Assembly (NCBI RefSeq): GCF_002968635.1
Contig: NZ_PVBN01000008.1
Coordinates: 202,244 to 266,243 of the forward strand
DNA length: 64,000 bases
Reading direction: 5' to 3'
Origin: Neorhizobium alkalisoli
GTDB taxonomy: Bacteria > Pseudomonadota > Alphaproteobacteria > Rhizobiales > Rhizobiaceae
The notes beneath the pieces were generated by a model that saw only the letters and a program-made list of their open reading frames with translations, was not told the origin of the DNA and searched no databases. Numbering within the stretch: the stretch's first letter is position 1; every line of letters begins with the position of its first letter. The position numbers were made by a program, and so were the translations under genes. Positions 34,283 through 43,720 of the stretch are shown one piece after another.

Positions 34283-35119
34283 CTACCTCGATAGCGGCGG
34301 CAGGCCCGGTCGGTCCACCCCTCCGGGCGACAGGGTGAATATCTCGCAGCCTGTCGCCGTGACGCCGACGGCATGTTCGTATTGCGCCGACAGCGACCGG
34401 TCTCGGGTAACGGCCGTCCAGCCGTCGGAAAGCACCTTCACATGCGGTTTGCCGAGGTTGATCATCGGCTCGATGGTGAAGATCATCCCTTCCTTCATTT
34501 CAGGACCTTCGTCAGCGCGTCCATAGTGTAAGATATTCGGCGAGTCGTGGAAGAGCCGACCAACGCCGTGGCCGCAGAAATCGCGCACTACCGAGCAGCG
34601 CTCCGCTTCGGCATAGGTCTGGATGGCTTCGCCAATGGCACCGGTGCGGGAGCCGGGGCGGACGGCGGCGATACCGCGCAGCAGGCATTCGTAGGTGACT
34701 TCCAGCAGGCGTTCTGCGGCGCGTTTGACCTGCCCGACCGGATACATGCGGCTCGAATCCCCGTGCCAGCCGTCAAGGATATAGGTGACGTCGATATTGA
34801 CGATATCGCCTTCCCTGAGCGGCTTGTCATCAGGCATGCCGTGGCAGACGACATGGTTGATCGAGGTGCAGACGGAATATTTATAGCCTCGGTAGTTCAA
34901 GGTCGCCGGAAGCGCGCCGTGATCCAGGCCGAATTCGAAGACGAATCGGTCGATCGCTTGGGTGGTGACGCCGGGTTGGACGATCGCCGCAAGCTCGTCC
35001 AGGCAGCGCGCCGTGAGCAGGCAGGCCTTGCGCATGCCGGCAAAGTCTTCCGGCGAGTAGAGCCGGATCGCGCCCGTATTCTTCAAAGGGGCGGAAACCG
35101 CCTCGATGTAGTTGACCAT
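34283..35119 (-). CDS. map: Methionine aminopeptidase, type I
   Basis: 278 residues from ATG 35119 (GAGAGAAGAACA before it; the frame continues upstream without a site). It removes the initiator Met from nascent proteins. The pita-bread fold ligands are visible: Asp pair in [18 protein letters not shown], His in [14 protein letters not shown], Glu in FTIEPM and a late Glu. The substrate-positioning [11 protein letters not shown] block is present. It sits between sfsA (25 bp upstream) and radC (2 bp downstream). Confidence 0.97.
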   Translation of the reverse strand: MVNYIEAVSAPLKNTGAIRLYSPEDFAGMRKACLLTARCLDELAAIVQPGVTTQAIDRFVFEFGLDHGALPATLNYRGYKYSVCTSINHVVCHGMPDDKPLREGDIVNIDVTYILDGWHGDSSRMYPVGQVKRAAERLLEVTYECLLRGIAAVRPGSRTGAIGEAIQTYAEAERCSVVRDFCGHGVGRLFHDSPNILHYGRADEGPEMKEGMIFTIEPMINLGKPHVKVLSDGWTAVTRDRSLSAQYEHAVGVTATGCEIFTLSPGGVDRPGLPPLSR

Positions 35120-35144
35120 TGTTCTTCTCTCGCAATTTCTCCGT

Positions 35145-35864
35145 TCATAAAGCAGCCGCACCCGGTTCGTCTATCGGAACCAGCCCCACCGGCACGATTT
35201 CTTCAGGCGAAACCCTGCATCGGAGGGCATAGGCCTCGACGCCCCGGGCTTTGGCGCGTTCGAAGGCAAGCGCATAAAGCGGGTCGAGATCCGAGCAGAT
35301 GCGGAAACGCGAGCAGTCGTTTCGCTGTATCAGGTAGATCATCACCGCCCGGTGACCGGCTTCCGCCATGTTGCCAAGCTCTTCGAGATGTTTGGCGCCG
35401 CGTTGCGTGACGGTATCCGGAAACTCGGCCAGTCCGGCGACGCGACTGAAATGAACGTTCTTTACCTCGACATAGGCATTCGGAAGGCCGGCCCCCGAAA
35501 GCAGAAAATCGATGCGCGAGTTTCGCCCGTAGCGCTGTTCGCGCTGGATCGTCTCATACGGCAAAAGGCTCGGCACCAGCCCGCCACGGATCGCCTCCTC
35601 GGCGAGCCGGTTCGGCAGCCCGGTATTGATGCCGACCATTTCGCCCTTCACGTCGATCATCTCGAACATGTGGCGGTATTTGCGCGTCGGGCTGTCGTGA
35701 AGAGAGACCCAGATCGTCGAACCGGGCGTTGTCAGCCCCCGCATCGATCCGGTATTCGGGCAGGAGCCGGTAAATGCTGCGCCGTCTTCGGAGATCGCGT
35801 CGAAGAGGAAGCGCTTGTAGCGCTGCGACAGCGTGGCGGGAACAAGCGGCGGATCGAAACGCAT
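35145..35864 (-). CDS. sfsA: Sugar fermentation stimulation protein A homolog
   Basis: The product has 239 residues. Family blocks are clear: RYKRFLFD at the N-terminus, CPNTGSMRGL, RKYRHMFEMI, GINTGLPNRL, SRIDFLLS and YVEVKNVHF. The (E/D)xK-type residues (R.DF...YVEVKN) suggest a nuclease-like fold. Binding of DNA was proposed for the E. coli protein, but the role is unknown. It starts 13 bases past the phaC stop and leads the map-radC genes. Confidence 0.95.
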   Translation of the reverse strand: MRFDPPLVPATLSQRYKRFLFDAISEDGAAFTGSCPNTGSMRGLTTPGSTIWVSLHDSPTRKYRHMFEMIDVKGEMVGINTGLPNRLAEEAIRGGLVPSLLPYETIQREQRYGRNSRIDFLLSGAGLPNAYVEVKNVHFSRVAGLAEFPDTVTQRGAKHLEELGNMAEAGHRAVMIYLIQRNDCSRFRICSDLDPLYALAFERAKARGVEAYALRCRVSPEEIVPVGLVPIDEPGAAAL

Positions 35865-35876
35865 CGGCAGGATGGT

Positions 35877-37760
35877 TCAGACGCGTGCGAGTACATAGGT
35901 GCCGGGAGCGTCGGCGATGGCGTTCAGTGCAGAACCGCCCGGCTTGCGTGCCGGAACGCGTTCGTCATCCTTCGCCTCGATCCATGCGTGCCAGTGCGGC
36001 CACCAGGAGCCCTTGTTTTCCTCAGCCTTGGTGACCCAGTCCTCGAAACTTCCCTTTGTCTTGCCGCCGGTCCAGTACTGGTATTTCTGCTTGTCCGGCG
36101 GGTTGACGACGCCGGCGATATGACCGGAACCGCTCAGCACGAAATCCACGGGACCTCCGAACAGAGACGACCCCAGAAAAACCGATTTCGGTGGCGCGAT
36201 ATGATCCTCGCGGGTCGCCAAGTTATAAACCGGAATCTTGACGTCCTTCATCGAGATCACCTTGCCGCCAAGTGTCATCTCGCCCTTGCTGAGGGTGTTG
36301 TTCAGGTAGCAGTTTCGCAGATAGTAGGCGTGATTGGCGGCCGCCATGCGGGTGGAATCGGAATTCCAGTAGAGCAGGTCGAACGGCGCCGGTTCCTGGC
36401 CTTTGAGGTAATTGTTGACGACATAGGGCCAGATGAGTTCCGAGGCGCGCAGCATGTTGAAGGCGCTCGCCATCCTGGAGCCCTCGAGATAGCCGTCGGC
36501 CTTCATCTGCTTTTCGATCGCCGTAAGCTGCTCCTCGTCGACGAAGACTTTCAGGTCGCCCGCGTGCGTGAAGTCCACCTGGGTAGTCAGGAAGGTCGCG
36601 GATGCGATCCGGCGGTTCTTCTCCGTGGCGTGATAGGCAAGCGTCGCCGCGAGCAGGGTACCGCCGACGCAGTAGCCGATCGCATTGACCTGGCGTTCAC
36701 CGGTGGCCTTCTCGACCGTTTCCAGCGCGAAATCGATGCCTTCGCGCATGTAGGATTCCCAGTCTTTCGTGGCATGCCGCTCGTCCGGATTGACCCAGGA
36801 GATCACGAAAACCGTGTGCCCTTGCTCGACGCACCACTTGATGAAGCTCTTCTGCGGATTGAGGTCGAGGATATAGAACTTGTTGATCCACGGCGGGCAG
36901 ATGAGCAGCGGCCGTTTCAGCACCGTGTCGGTCGTCGCCTCGTATTGAATGACCTCGCAGACCTCGCTCTGGGCGATCACCTTGCCGGGGGTGAGCGCAA
37001 GATTGCGGCCGATTGCAAATTGGGTGGTATCGGTGTGGCGCAGGCGCAGTTCCCCACCGCCGGCCGCGATGTCTTCGGCAAGCATCTTCATGCCAGCGAC
37101 CAGATTGGCGCCGCTGGTTGCAACGGTCTCCCGGTAGACTTCCGGATTGGTGAGGGCGAAATTGACCGGGGAAAGCGCAGCCGTGATCTGCTTCACATAG
37201 AAAGCGGCCTTGTGTTTGGTGAGGTCGTCGAGCCCGCCCGCCTCGTTGACCAGCTTTTCCGCCCAGGACGCGGTGAGGAGATAGACTTGCCGAAGGAAAG
37301 CGAAAAAGGGGTTTTTGACCCAGTCCGGATCGGAGAAGCGCTTGTCTTTCGGCAGCGTCTCCGGCTCCATCGGCTGACCTGAAAACTGGCCCAAGGTCCG
37401 CATCCAGATGCCCATGTAACTGGAGAAGAGGAGTGTCTGGGCCTCCAGCGTCCGCTTTGGGTCCGAGATCCAGTATTCGATCACCTTGGAGAGCGTCTTC
37501 ACAAGGTCGGTCATCGGGTCGGCGACCGAATCGACGATCTGCCCGCGTTCACGCGGCGCGAGCCATTCGGAAGCCGCCTTGCCGAGATTTTCCAGCGCCC
37601 GGGCAAAGTTCATCGCCAGCGCCTGCGGATCCTTGACCATGTAGGCTTCGACAGATTTGGGGTCGAAACCCGCAAAATCGTGTCTGTTCTCGGCCTTGTC
37701 CTCGGTCTTCTCCCCCACGTGCGGCCTCCCACTGGTTGTCGTTTGTTTTCGTTTGTACAT
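35877..37760 (-). CDS. phaC: Class I poly-3-hydroxyalkanoate (PHB) synthase
   Basis: The start is set at ATG 37760, giving 627 residues, normal for class I; the open frame to 38036 would add 92 non-homologous residues. It polymerises 3-hydroxybutyryl-CoA into PHB at the granule surface. The lipase-like box is GYCVGG with nucleophile Cys364, and the triad is completed by Asp519 (TREDHIAP) and His547 (GSGHIAG). [16 protein letters not shown] is the conserved oxyanion region. The N-terminal 30 residues are polar and variable. No phaA or phaB is near, as usual in rhizobia. A phasin gene is at 59191. Confidence 0.97.
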   Translation of the reverse strand: MYKRKQTTTSGRPHVGEKTEDKAENRHDFAGFDPKSVEAYMVKDPQALAMNFARALENLGKAASEWLAPRERGQIVDSVADPMTDLVKTLSKVIEYWISDPKRTLEAQTLLFSSYMGIWMRTLGQFSGQPMEPETLPKDKRFSDPDWVKNPFFAFLRQVYLLTASWAEKLVNEAGGLDDLTKHKAAFYVKQITAALSPVNFALTNPEVYRETVATSGANLVAGMKMLAEDIAAGGGELRLRHTDTTQFAIGRNLALTPGKVIAQSEVCEVIQYEATTDTVLKRPLLICPPWINKFYILDLNPQKSFIKWCVEQGHTVFVISWVNPDERHATKDWESYMREGIDFALETVEKATGERQVNAIGYCVGGTLLAATLAYHATEKNRRIASATFLTTQVDFTHAGDLKVFVDEEQLTAIEKQMKADGYLEGSRMASAFNMLRASELIWPYVVNNYLKGQEPAPFDLLYWNSDSTRMAAANHAYYLRNCYLNNTLSKGEMTLGGKVISMKDVKIPVYNLATREDHIAPPKSVFLGSSLFGGPVDFVLSGSGHIAGVVNPPDKQKYQYWTGGKTKGSFEDWVTKAEENKGSWWPHWHAWIEAKDDERVPARKPGGSALNAIADAPGTYVLARV

Positions 37761-37839
37761 TGTGCCTGAAAGCGAATACAAGTGCCAGCGATCGCTGCTA
37801 TCGGGCGGATGTTGCCGGCGCGGAAACTGGGTTAGGGAA

Positions 37840-38244
37840 ATGGAAAAACTGAGGCATCGGGTTATAGGCTTACCGCTTTTTCTAGGTCTTGGCGCGTTGC
37901 CTTTCGTGCTTGCCGGCTGCAACAGCAGCAGCTTTGCTCTTGATGACGGCATTCCGAACACCCCGCCGCCGGCCGTGATCGCACAGTCGAAGGCGTCGCC
38001 GCCGCCCGGTCCGCTCGCCAGGAGGAATACCGGCACCTATCCGACATTCGACCCGACTCTGACGGCCGCGGCCGAGCAGATCGAGGATGAGGAATACCAG
38101 AAGGCCGAGCCTCGGCTGGCAGCCCTTGCCCGCGCCCGCAAGGCAGGCGCGATTTCCGAGACGGAGTATCAGCGGCGCGTTGCCGAATATCGAAAGCTCG
38201 CTGCCGAACATGGCAACGACGCGCTGGCCGATATCGCCAAATAG
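37840..38244 (+). CDS. Small lipoprotein of unknown function
   Basis: 134 residues from ATG 37840. The signal peptide is [19 protein letters not shown] (lipobox LAGC at about residue 27). The mature part is Pro-rich, then helical with Glu/Ala/Arg heptad-like character ([37 protein letters not shown]), like an SHOCT-type oligomerisation helix. AGGG precedes the start at short spacing. It is divergent from phaC across 79 bp and followed by an aminotransferase gene after about 100 bp. Confidence 0.8.
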   Translation: MEKLRHRVIGLPLFLGLGALPFVLAGCNSSSFALDDGIPNTPPPAVIAQSKASPPPGPLARRNTGTYPTFDPTLTAAAEQIEDEEYQKAEPRLAALARARKAGAISETEYQRRVAEYRKLAAEHGNDALADIAK

Positions 38245-38345
38245 CGCTTGCGTTTCGGGCCGTTTGGCCGCAAAGCACAAATCGCCTAAGATGCGCCATG
38301 AAGCAGGATAAAGACGCCTGTTTCGCATCTACCTTGGGGAGACAA

Positions 38346-39563
38346 ATGGAAGAGTTTCATAAAGTCCGGCGCCTGCCGCCATACGTTTTCGAACAGGTCA
38401 ACCGTTTGAAAGCGAGCGCGCGAGCGGGCGGGGCGGACATTATCGATCTCGGCATGGGCAACCCCGATCTCCCGACGCCGAAAGCGATCGTCGACAAGCT
38501 CTGCGAAGTGGTCCAGGACCCGCGCACCCATCGGTACTCGTCGTCCAAGGGGATTCCCGGTCTGCGTCGGGCGCAGGCTGCCTATTATGCTCGCCGTTTC
38601 GGCGTGAAGCTGAACCCCGATACGCAGGTCGTGGCGACACTCGGCTCGAAGGAAGGCTTTGCCAACATGGCGCAGGCGATCACCGCGCCAGGCGACGTCA
38701 TTCTTTGCCCGAACCCGACCTATCCCATCCATGCCTTCGGCTTCCTGATGGCCGGCGGCGTGATCCGCTCGATGTCGGTGGAACCGGACGAGACCTTTTT
38801 CCCGCCGCTCGAACGTGCCGTGCGGCATTCGATTCCGAAGCCGCTGGCGCTGATCCTCAATTATCCGTCCAATCCCACGGCGCATGTCGCTTCCCTGGAC
38901 TTCTACAAGGATGTGATCAGCTTTGCGAAGAAGCACGACATCATCGTGCTCTCGGATCTCGCCTATTCGGAAATCTATTTCGAAGGTGAACCGCCGCCGT
39001 CCGTCCTTCAGGTCCCGGGCGCGATCGACATCGCCGTCGAATTCACCTCAATGTCTAAGACCTTTTCCATGCCGGGCTGGCGCATGGGCTTTGCGGTCGG
39101 CAACGAGCGCCTGATCGCGGCCCTGACGCGCGTGAAGTCCTATCTCGACTACGGTGCGTTTACGCCGATCCAGGTGGCTGCGACCCATGCGTTGAACGGC
39201 GACGGTTCCGATATTGCGGAGGTCCGTAATATCTACAAGCGTCGCCGCGACGTCATGGTCGATAGCTTCGGCAAGGCCGGTTTCGAAGTGCCGCCGCCGG
39301 CGGCGACCATGTTTGCCTGGGCGAAGATCCCGGAAAAATTCCGTCATCTCGGCTCGCTGGAGTTTTCGAAGCTTCTTGTCGAAAAGGCGGACGTGGCCGT
39401 GGCGCCGGGCGTCGGTTTCGGCGAGCAGGGTGACGATTACGTCCGTCTGGCGCTCGTCGAGAACGAGCACCGCATTCGGCAGGCGGCTCGCAGCATCAAG
39501 AAATTCCTTTCGACGGCCGACGACACGATGCACAACGTGATTTCGCTCAACACGCGCCGCTGA
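38346..39563 (+). CDS. Class I/II aminotransferase, AlaC/LL-DAP-aminotransferase-like
   Basis: 405 residues from ATG 38346, after GGGGAGACAA; an upstream ATG at 38298 lacks a site. It is a fold-type I PLP enzyme. Visible are IDLGMGNPDLPTP, YSSSKGIPGLRRA, NYPSNPTAH (substrate carboxylate site) and the PLP lysine in FTSMSKTFSMPGWRMGF. It most resembles AlaC-type glutamate-pyruvate aminotransferases, often annotated as LL-diaminopimelate aminotransferase. The true substrate is not settled. A terminator separates it from hom. Confidence 0.88.
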   Translation: MEEFHKVRRLPPYVFEQVNRLKASARAGGADIIDLGMGNPDLPTPKAIVDKLCEVVQDPRTHRYSSSKGIPGLRRAQAAYYARRFGVKLNPDTQVVATLGSKEGFANMAQAITAPGDVILCPNPTYPIHAFGFLMAGGVIRSMSVEPDETFFPPLERAVRHSIPKPLALILNYPSNPTAHVASLDFYKDVISFAKKHDIIVLSDLAYSEIYFEGEPPPSVLQVPGAIDIAVEFTSMSKTFSMPGWRMGFAVGNERLIAALTRVKSYLDYGAFTPIQVAATHALNGDGSDIAEVRNIYKRRRDVMVDSFGKAGFEVPPPAATMFAWAKIPEKFRHLGSLEFSKLLVEKADVAVAPGVGFGEQGDDYVRLALVENEHRIRQAARSIKKFLSTADDTMHNVISLNTRR

Positions 39564-39576
39564 TCCAATTGAATTT

Positions 39577-39606
39577 TCAGTGGCCCGCAGGGGCCACTTT
39601 TTCCCA
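39577..39606 (+). terminator. Rho-independent terminator of the aminotransferase gene
   Basis: AGTGGCCC-GCAG-GGGCCACT followed by TTTTTCCC, starting 15 bases after the stop codon. Confidence 0.88.
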
Positions 39607-39626
39607 AGCAGTCAGGAAGAAAAGCC

Positions 39627-40949
39627 ATGGCAGATGCCCTTAAAGTCGGCATTGCGGGCCTCGGCACCGTGGGTGCCTCGCTCGTTCGGATCATCCAGAA
39701 CCGTGCGAACGAACTCGCCGTCACGTGCGGCCGTGCAATCGAGGTCACGGCGGTAACGGCCCGCGACAAGTCACGCGATCGCGGCATCGACATCTCGGAT
39801 ATCGCCTGGTTCGACACGCCGGAAATGCTGGCCGCCGAAGCGGATATCGACGTCTTTGTAGAACTGATAGGCGGTGCGCAAGGTGCTGCCGCAAATTCGG
39901 TTCGTACCGCGCTGGAGCGAGGTCTCCATGTGGTGACGGCCAACAAGGCGCTTTTGGCTGCCTCCGGCGTCGATCTTGCAGCGATTGCCGAGGAAAAGAG
40001 CGTTCTCCTGAATTTCGAGGCAGCCGTCGCCGGCGGCATCCCGGTTATCAAGGCGCTTCGCGAGTCCTTGACGGGCAATACCGTATCGCGCGTCTACGGC
40101 ATCATGAACGGCACTTGCAACTACATCCTGACCAGGATGGAGAAGGAGGGGCTTTCCTTTGCCGATTGCCTGAAGGAGGCGCAGCGGCTCGGTTATGCCG
40201 AAGCCGATCCGTCCTTCGACATCGAGGGCAACGATACCGCTCATAAGCTCGCTATCCTGACGACGCTTGCCTTTGGGACCCGGATCGCCGCCGACGAGAT
40301 CTATCTGGAAGGTATCACCAATATTTCCATCGAGGACATTCATGCCGCGGCCGATCTCGGTTACCGCATCAAGCTGCTGGGTGTCGCCCAGAAGACCGAT
40401 AGCGGCATCGAGCAGCGGGTGCATCCGACCATGGTCCCGCATGACACTGTCATTGCCCAGGTGGACGGTGTGACCAACGCGGTGGCGATCGAGTCCGATA
40501 TTCTCGGGGAACTGCTCATGGTCGGCCCCGGCGCCGGCGGCGACGCAACGGCCTCTGCGGTGCTCGGCGACATTGCCGATATCGCCAAAAGCCAGCCGGG
40601 CGCCCAGCGGGTACCGGTTCTCGGCACGCCGGCGGCTGCGTTGGCACCTTACCGCCGTGCTCAGATGCGCAGCCACGAAGGCGGCTATTTCATCCGCCTG
40701 ACAGTTGCGGATCGTACGGGCGTCTTTGCAAGCATTGCGGCACGCATGGCGGAAAACAACATTTCGCTCGAATCGATCATGCAGCGCGCCAAGCCGGACG
40801 TGTCCGACGACACGTCCAAGACCATTATCCTCGTCACGCACGCGACTACCGAAGATTCGGTCCGCAAGGCGGTCGATGCGATCAAGGCAGAGAGCTATCT
40901 GGCTGGCGAACCGCAGGTGATTCGCATCGAACGGCCAAAAGCGTTCTAA
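39627..40949 (+). CDS. hom: Homoserine dehydrogenase
   Basis: The product has 440 residues. It reduces aspartate semialdehyde to homoserine on the way to Thr and Met. The NAD(P) motif is GIAGLGTVGASLVRI (residues 8-22). The catalytic domain carries VVTANKALLA, NFEAAVAGGIPVIKAL, GIMNGTCNYILTRM and the catalytic Lys/Glu region around GYAEADPSFDIEGNDTAHKLAIL. A C-terminal ACT domain (about 352-430, YFIRLTVADRTGVFASIAARMAEN) indicates feedback control, probably by threonine. The start follows AGGAAGAAAAGCC. Confidence 0.97.
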   Translation: MADALKVGIAGLGTVGASLVRIIQNRANELAVTCGRAIEVTAVTARDKSRDRGIDISDIAWFDTPEMLAAEADIDVFVELIGGAQGAAANSVRTALERGLHVVTANKALLAASGVDLAAIAEEKSVLLNFEAAVAGGIPVIKALRESLTGNTVSRVYGIMNGTCNYILTRMEKEGLSFADCLKEAQRLGYAEADPSFDIEGNDTAHKLAILTTLAFGTRIAADEIYLEGITNISIEDIHAAADLGYRIKLLGVAQKTDSGIEQRVHPTMVPHDTVIAQVDGVTNAVAIESDILGELLMVGPGAGGDATASAVLGDIADIAKSQPGAQRVPVLGTPAAALAPYRRAQMRSHEGGYFIRLTVADRTGVFASIAARMAENNISLESIMQRAKPDVSDDTSKTIILVTHATTEDSVRKAVDAIKAESYLAGEPQVIRIERPKAF

Positions 40950-41027
40950 GCGGCGGTCTCGCAAGGGGATATCCCTGGCCTTGTAAGGTCGAGGGGCCGC
41001 AGAACCCGTTCAGAATCGTTATAAAAC

Positions 41028-41056
41028 GGCTAGTCATGACGATTTCATGACTAGCC
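41028..41056. promoter_or_regulatory. Perfect 12-bp dyad just past a TATAAA box
   Basis: GGCTAGTCATGA-CGATT-TCATGACTAGCC lies 2 bases after TATAAA (41020-41025). There is no T tract, so it is not a terminator. It has the position of an operator overlapping a transcription start, or of a 5' leader hairpin, for the small gene at 41115. Confidence 0.5.
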
Positions 41057-41114
41057 CTGCTTGCTTGGCCATCGTAGATTGAGAGTGCAATCACCATCGG
41101 GAGGAGGCGCTTGC

Positions 41115-41330
41115 GTGGTCACTATCGGCAAGGAAAATAAGTCTTATCGACTGCAGTTCGGGGGGATGCGCGACGGGTCCATGGGGTCGCGTAGCCTGCA
41201 TCTGATGCATGCCAACGATCAGGACAACGGTGATGATTTCGAAGGGCGGAGAAACTGGTCCTTCATGCTGGTCCTGTTTGCCGCTTTCATGGGGCTGACC
41301 ACTTCGGCCGCTCTCTGGTCTCTGTTCTGA
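41115..41330 (+). CDS. Small C-tail-anchored membrane protein (71 aa)
   Basis: GTG 41115 is preceded by GGGAGGAGGCGCTTGC, a strong ribosome-binding site. The 71 residues have a polar N-terminal part (YRLQFGGMRDGSMGSRSLHL, then an acidic HANDQDNGDDFEGRRN) and one C-terminal hydrophobic helix (about 49-70). Nothing follows the helix, so the protein should be tail-anchored with its polar part in the cytoplasm. No family is recognised. It lies between hom and recJ behind a striking dyad. Confidence 0.65.
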   Translation: MVTIGKENKSYRLQFGGMRDGSMGSRSLHLMHANDQDNGDDFEGRRNWSFMLVLFAAFMGLTTSAALWSLF

Positions 41331-41421
41331 AGAGCGCCGACGCCGTCAGCATGAACAGCAATCCGCTGGCGGTTCTCGCAAATCGATTCCGATTTCGGTT
41401 GGAATGCGGTAGAAGCGGCCA

Positions 41422-43254
41422 ATGACCAGATTTATCTCCGCGCTTTCCTCGGCGGCGGAAACGGTTGATCCCGTGCCGCGCGCATTCCTTGGTGTCGAAC
41501 GCTCCGCAGGCGATCAGCGCTGGATGTCGCGTCTCGATCAGGCAGCTCAAAACCGCGCCCTCGCCATCGCCCAGATTCACGGCATTCCCGACCTCGTCGC
41601 CCGCGTACTCGCCGGGCGTGGCGTTTCCCTCGACGATGCGCCGGCCTTCCTGGATCCGACGATTCGCTCGCTGATGCCCGAACCCTACACGCTGACCGAT
41701 TGCGAAAAGGCCGTAGGCCGTATCGCCGAGGCGATCGCGAAGCGCCAGAAGGTCGCGATTTTTGGCGACTACGACGTCGACGGCGCGGCGTCCTCTGCGC
41801 TGCTTTACCGCTTTCTGCAGCATTTCGGCGTCGAGGCCGAGATCTATATTCCCGATCGGATTTTTGAGGGCTATGGACCGAACCCTGCTGCGATCCGCCA
41901 ACTCATCGCCAATGGCGCGGGGCTGATCGTCACCGTCGATTGCGGTTCCACCAGTTTCGACGCGCTGGCGGCTGCGCGCGAAGAGGGCTGCGATGTGGTG
42001 GTCATCGATCATCACCAGCTCGGCCACGAGTTGCCGCCCTGTCTGGCGCTCGTCAATCCCAATCGCGAGGACGACCTGTCCGGCCAGGGGCATCTCTGCG
42101 CCGCCGGCGTGGTCTTCATGGTCCTTGTGGCCGCGGCTCGGCATTTGCGCCAGCTCGGCGATTCGCGCGCCAAGTCGCTTGACCTGCTCGGCTGGCTGGA
42201 CATCGTGGCGCTCGCCACCGTCTGCGACGTGGTGCCGCTCAAGGGGCTCAACCGCGCCTATGTGGTCAAGGGGCTGATTGCCGCCAGGCATATGGACAAT
42301 GCAGGGCTTGCCGCGCTTTTTCGCAAGGCGGGGCTCGGCGGGCCGGTGACGCCCTATCATTTCGGCTTCCTGATCGGCCCGCGCATCAACGCCGGCGGCC
42401 GCATCGGCGATGCAGCGTTGGGAAGCCGGCTTCTGACGCTGGCCGATTCGATCGAGGCGGAAGAGATCGCCGGCAGGCTGGATGAGCTGAACCGCGAGCG
42501 GCAGGCCATGGAAGCGGCGATGCTGGCCGAGGCGGAGGCGGAGGTGTTAGCGGAATACGGAACGGGCGAGGGCGCCTGCGTCATCGTTACCGCGCGTGAG
42601 CACTGGCATCCCGGGATTGTCGGCCTGATCGCCGCGCGGCTGAAGGAAAAGTTCAAGCGGCCGGCCTTCGCGATAGCCTTTGATCCGTCCGGCAAGGGTA
42701 CCGGTTCCGGCCGCTCGATCAACGGCTTCGACATGGGCCGGATGGTACGGGCCGCCGTGGAGGCCGGGCTCCTGGTCAAAGGTGGCGGTCACGCCATGGC
42801 CGCAGGCCTGACGGTCGAGCGGGCCAATCTCGGCCGCCTGCGGGCCTTCTTCGAGGAAACGGCCGGTGAAGCCGTTCCGTCGCTGGTCGCCAATCACGTG
42901 CTGAAGATCGACGGGGCCTTGTCTGCGTCAGGCGCGACGCTGGAGCTCTTCGACCTGCTCGAACAGGCCGGCCCCTATGGATCCGGCCATCCCCAGCCGA
43001 TCTTCGCGATCCCTGCGCATAGACTGAAAGACGCACGTCTCGTCGGCACGGCGCATATCAAGGTGACGCTGGAAGCGGCAGACGGCACGCGCCTGGAGGG
43101 GATCGCCTTCCGCGCGGCCGAGACGCCGCTCGGCAATATGCTTCTGAGTTCCCGCGGATCGCAGATACACGCCGCCGGCTGCCTCAGTGCGGACCACTGG
43201 CAGGGCAATCGTCGAATCCAGCTTCGCCTGCTCGATGCAGTACGCTCTGCCTGA
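41422..43254 (+). CDS. recJ: Single-stranded-DNA-specific 5'-3' exonuclease RecJ
   Basis: The product has 610 residues. It degrades 5' ssDNA during recombination and mismatch repair. DHH-family motifs are visible: FGDYDVDGAASSALLY (motif I), TVDCGSTSFDAL, VVIDHHQLGHELP (DHH, motif III) and CDVVPL. A DHHA1 domain at about 390-490 has GGHAMAAGLTV (GGGH-type), and an OB-fold follows. ATG 41422 has only a weak AAGCGG upstream. It is followed by the divergently oriented tRNA-Glu pair. Confidence 0.97.
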   Translation: MTRFISALSSAAETVDPVPRAFLGVERSAGDQRWMSRLDQAAQNRALAIAQIHGIPDLVARVLAGRGVSLDDAPAFLDPTIRSLMPEPYTLTDCEKAVGRIAEAIAKRQKVAIFGDYDVDGAASSALLYRFLQHFGVEAEIYIPDRIFEGYGPNPAAIRQLIANGAGLIVTVDCGSTSFDALAAAREEGCDVVVIDHHQLGHELPPCLALVNPNREDDLSGQGHLCAAGVVFMVLVAAARHLRQLGDSRAKSLDLLGWLDIVALATVCDVVPLKGLNRAYVVKGLIAARHMDNAGLAALFRKAGLGGPVTPYHFGFLIGPRINAGGRIGDAALGSRLLTLADSIEAEEIAGRLDELNRERQAMEAAMLAEAEAEVLAEYGTGEGACVIVTAREHWHPGIVGLIAARLKEKFKRPAFAIAFDPSGKGTGSGRSINGFDMGRMVRAAVEAGLLVKGGGHAMAAGLTVERANLGRLRAFFEETAGEAVPSLVANHVLKIDGALSASGATLELFDLLEQAGPYGSGHPQPIFAIPAHRLKDARLVGTAHIKVTLEAADGTRLEGIAFRAAETPLGNMLLSSRGSQIHAAGCLSADHWQGNRRIQLRLLDAVRSA

Positions 43255-43287
43255 AATCGTTTCTTTGGGATCATGGGGAGAAGGAAG

Positions 43288-43362
43288 TGGCACGCCCTAG
43301 GGGAGTCGAACCCCTCTTCCCAGAATGAAAATCTGGTGTCCTAACCGATAGACGAAGGGCGC
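43288..43362 (-). tRNA. tRNA-Glu (anticodon UUC), copy 1
   Basis: 75 nt including CCA. The acceptor stem is GCGCCCT with AGGGCGT. The D-arm is CGTCTATCGGTTAGGACA and the anticodon arm CCAGA-TTTTCAT-TCTGG. The T-arm GAGGGGTTCGACTCCCCT is perfect. Sequence is identical to the copy at 43522. Confidence 0.97.
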
Positions 43363-43382
43363 GTGCGCTTCGTGGTGGCGCC

Positions 43383-43411
43383 CTTATAGAGAGGTGTTTT
43401 CTTTCCCGCAA
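43383..43411 (-). promoter_or_regulatory. Promoter of tRNA-Glu copy 1
   Basis: On the minus strand TTGCGG, 17 bases, then TATAAG, ending about 20 bases upstream of the tRNA 5' end. Confidence 0.65.
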
Positions 43412-43521
43412 GCGCAAATTTCATGTTTTTCCACATCGCAAACGCGAAAAAACTTGCCGCGCGAAATATCCGTGCAACACGGCGCAAGTCAATGGAAAAC
43501 AATGGTTTAGGGAGAAGGAAG

Positions 43522-43596
43522 TGGCACGCCCTAGGGGAGTCGAACCCCTCTTCCCAGAATGAAAATCTGGTGTCCTAACCGATAGACGAAGGGCGC
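43522..43596 (-). tRNA. tRNA-Glu (anticodon UUC), copy 2
   Basis: Identical in sequence to copy 1, with complete CCA, TTC anticodon and intact arms. It has its own promoter. Confidence 0.97.
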
Positions 43597-43616
43597 CTGC
43601 GCTTCGTGGTGGCGCC

Positions 43617-43645
43617 CTTATAGAGAGGCGATTTCTTTCCCGCAA
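43617..43645 (-). promoter_or_regulatory. Promoter of tRNA-Glu copy 2
   Basis: TTGCGG, 17 bases, TATAAG on the minus strand. The boxes are the same as in copy 1, and the spacer differs at two positions. Confidence 0.65.
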
Positions 43646-43720
43646 GCGCCAAAAGCATCTTTTTTGCAAAAAAATGACAGCTAGTTGTGGATTAAGAGGT
43701 AGTCCGAAAACGGCCAGGAA

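Larger units (their letters stand above)
43276..43415. repeat. Tandem duplication unit, copy 1 (tRNA-Glu with promoter)
   Basis: This 140-bp block is repeated at 43510-43649 with 3 mismatches seen by eye and no gaps, an offset of 234 bases. The block contains the complete tRNA-Glu, its promoter and about 12 bases of 3' flank. The 94 bases between copies are unrelated. Confidence 0.92.
43510..43649. repeat. Tandem duplication unit, copy 2 (tRNA-Glu with promoter)
   Basis: Partner of 43276-43415. The three differences lie outside the mature tRNA: one base just 5' of it and two in the promoter spacer. Confidence 0.92.

Noticed and set aside
35352..37382. 676-codon plus-strand frame across sfsA and phaC
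   Set aside because: Both opposite-strand genes are certain, and the frame has no recognisable domain.
37761..38036. 92-codon N-terminal extension of phaC in the open frame
   Set aside because: It overlaps the divergent lipoprotein gene, lacks homology to PHB synthases and has no ribosome-binding site. ATG 37760 gives the normal length.
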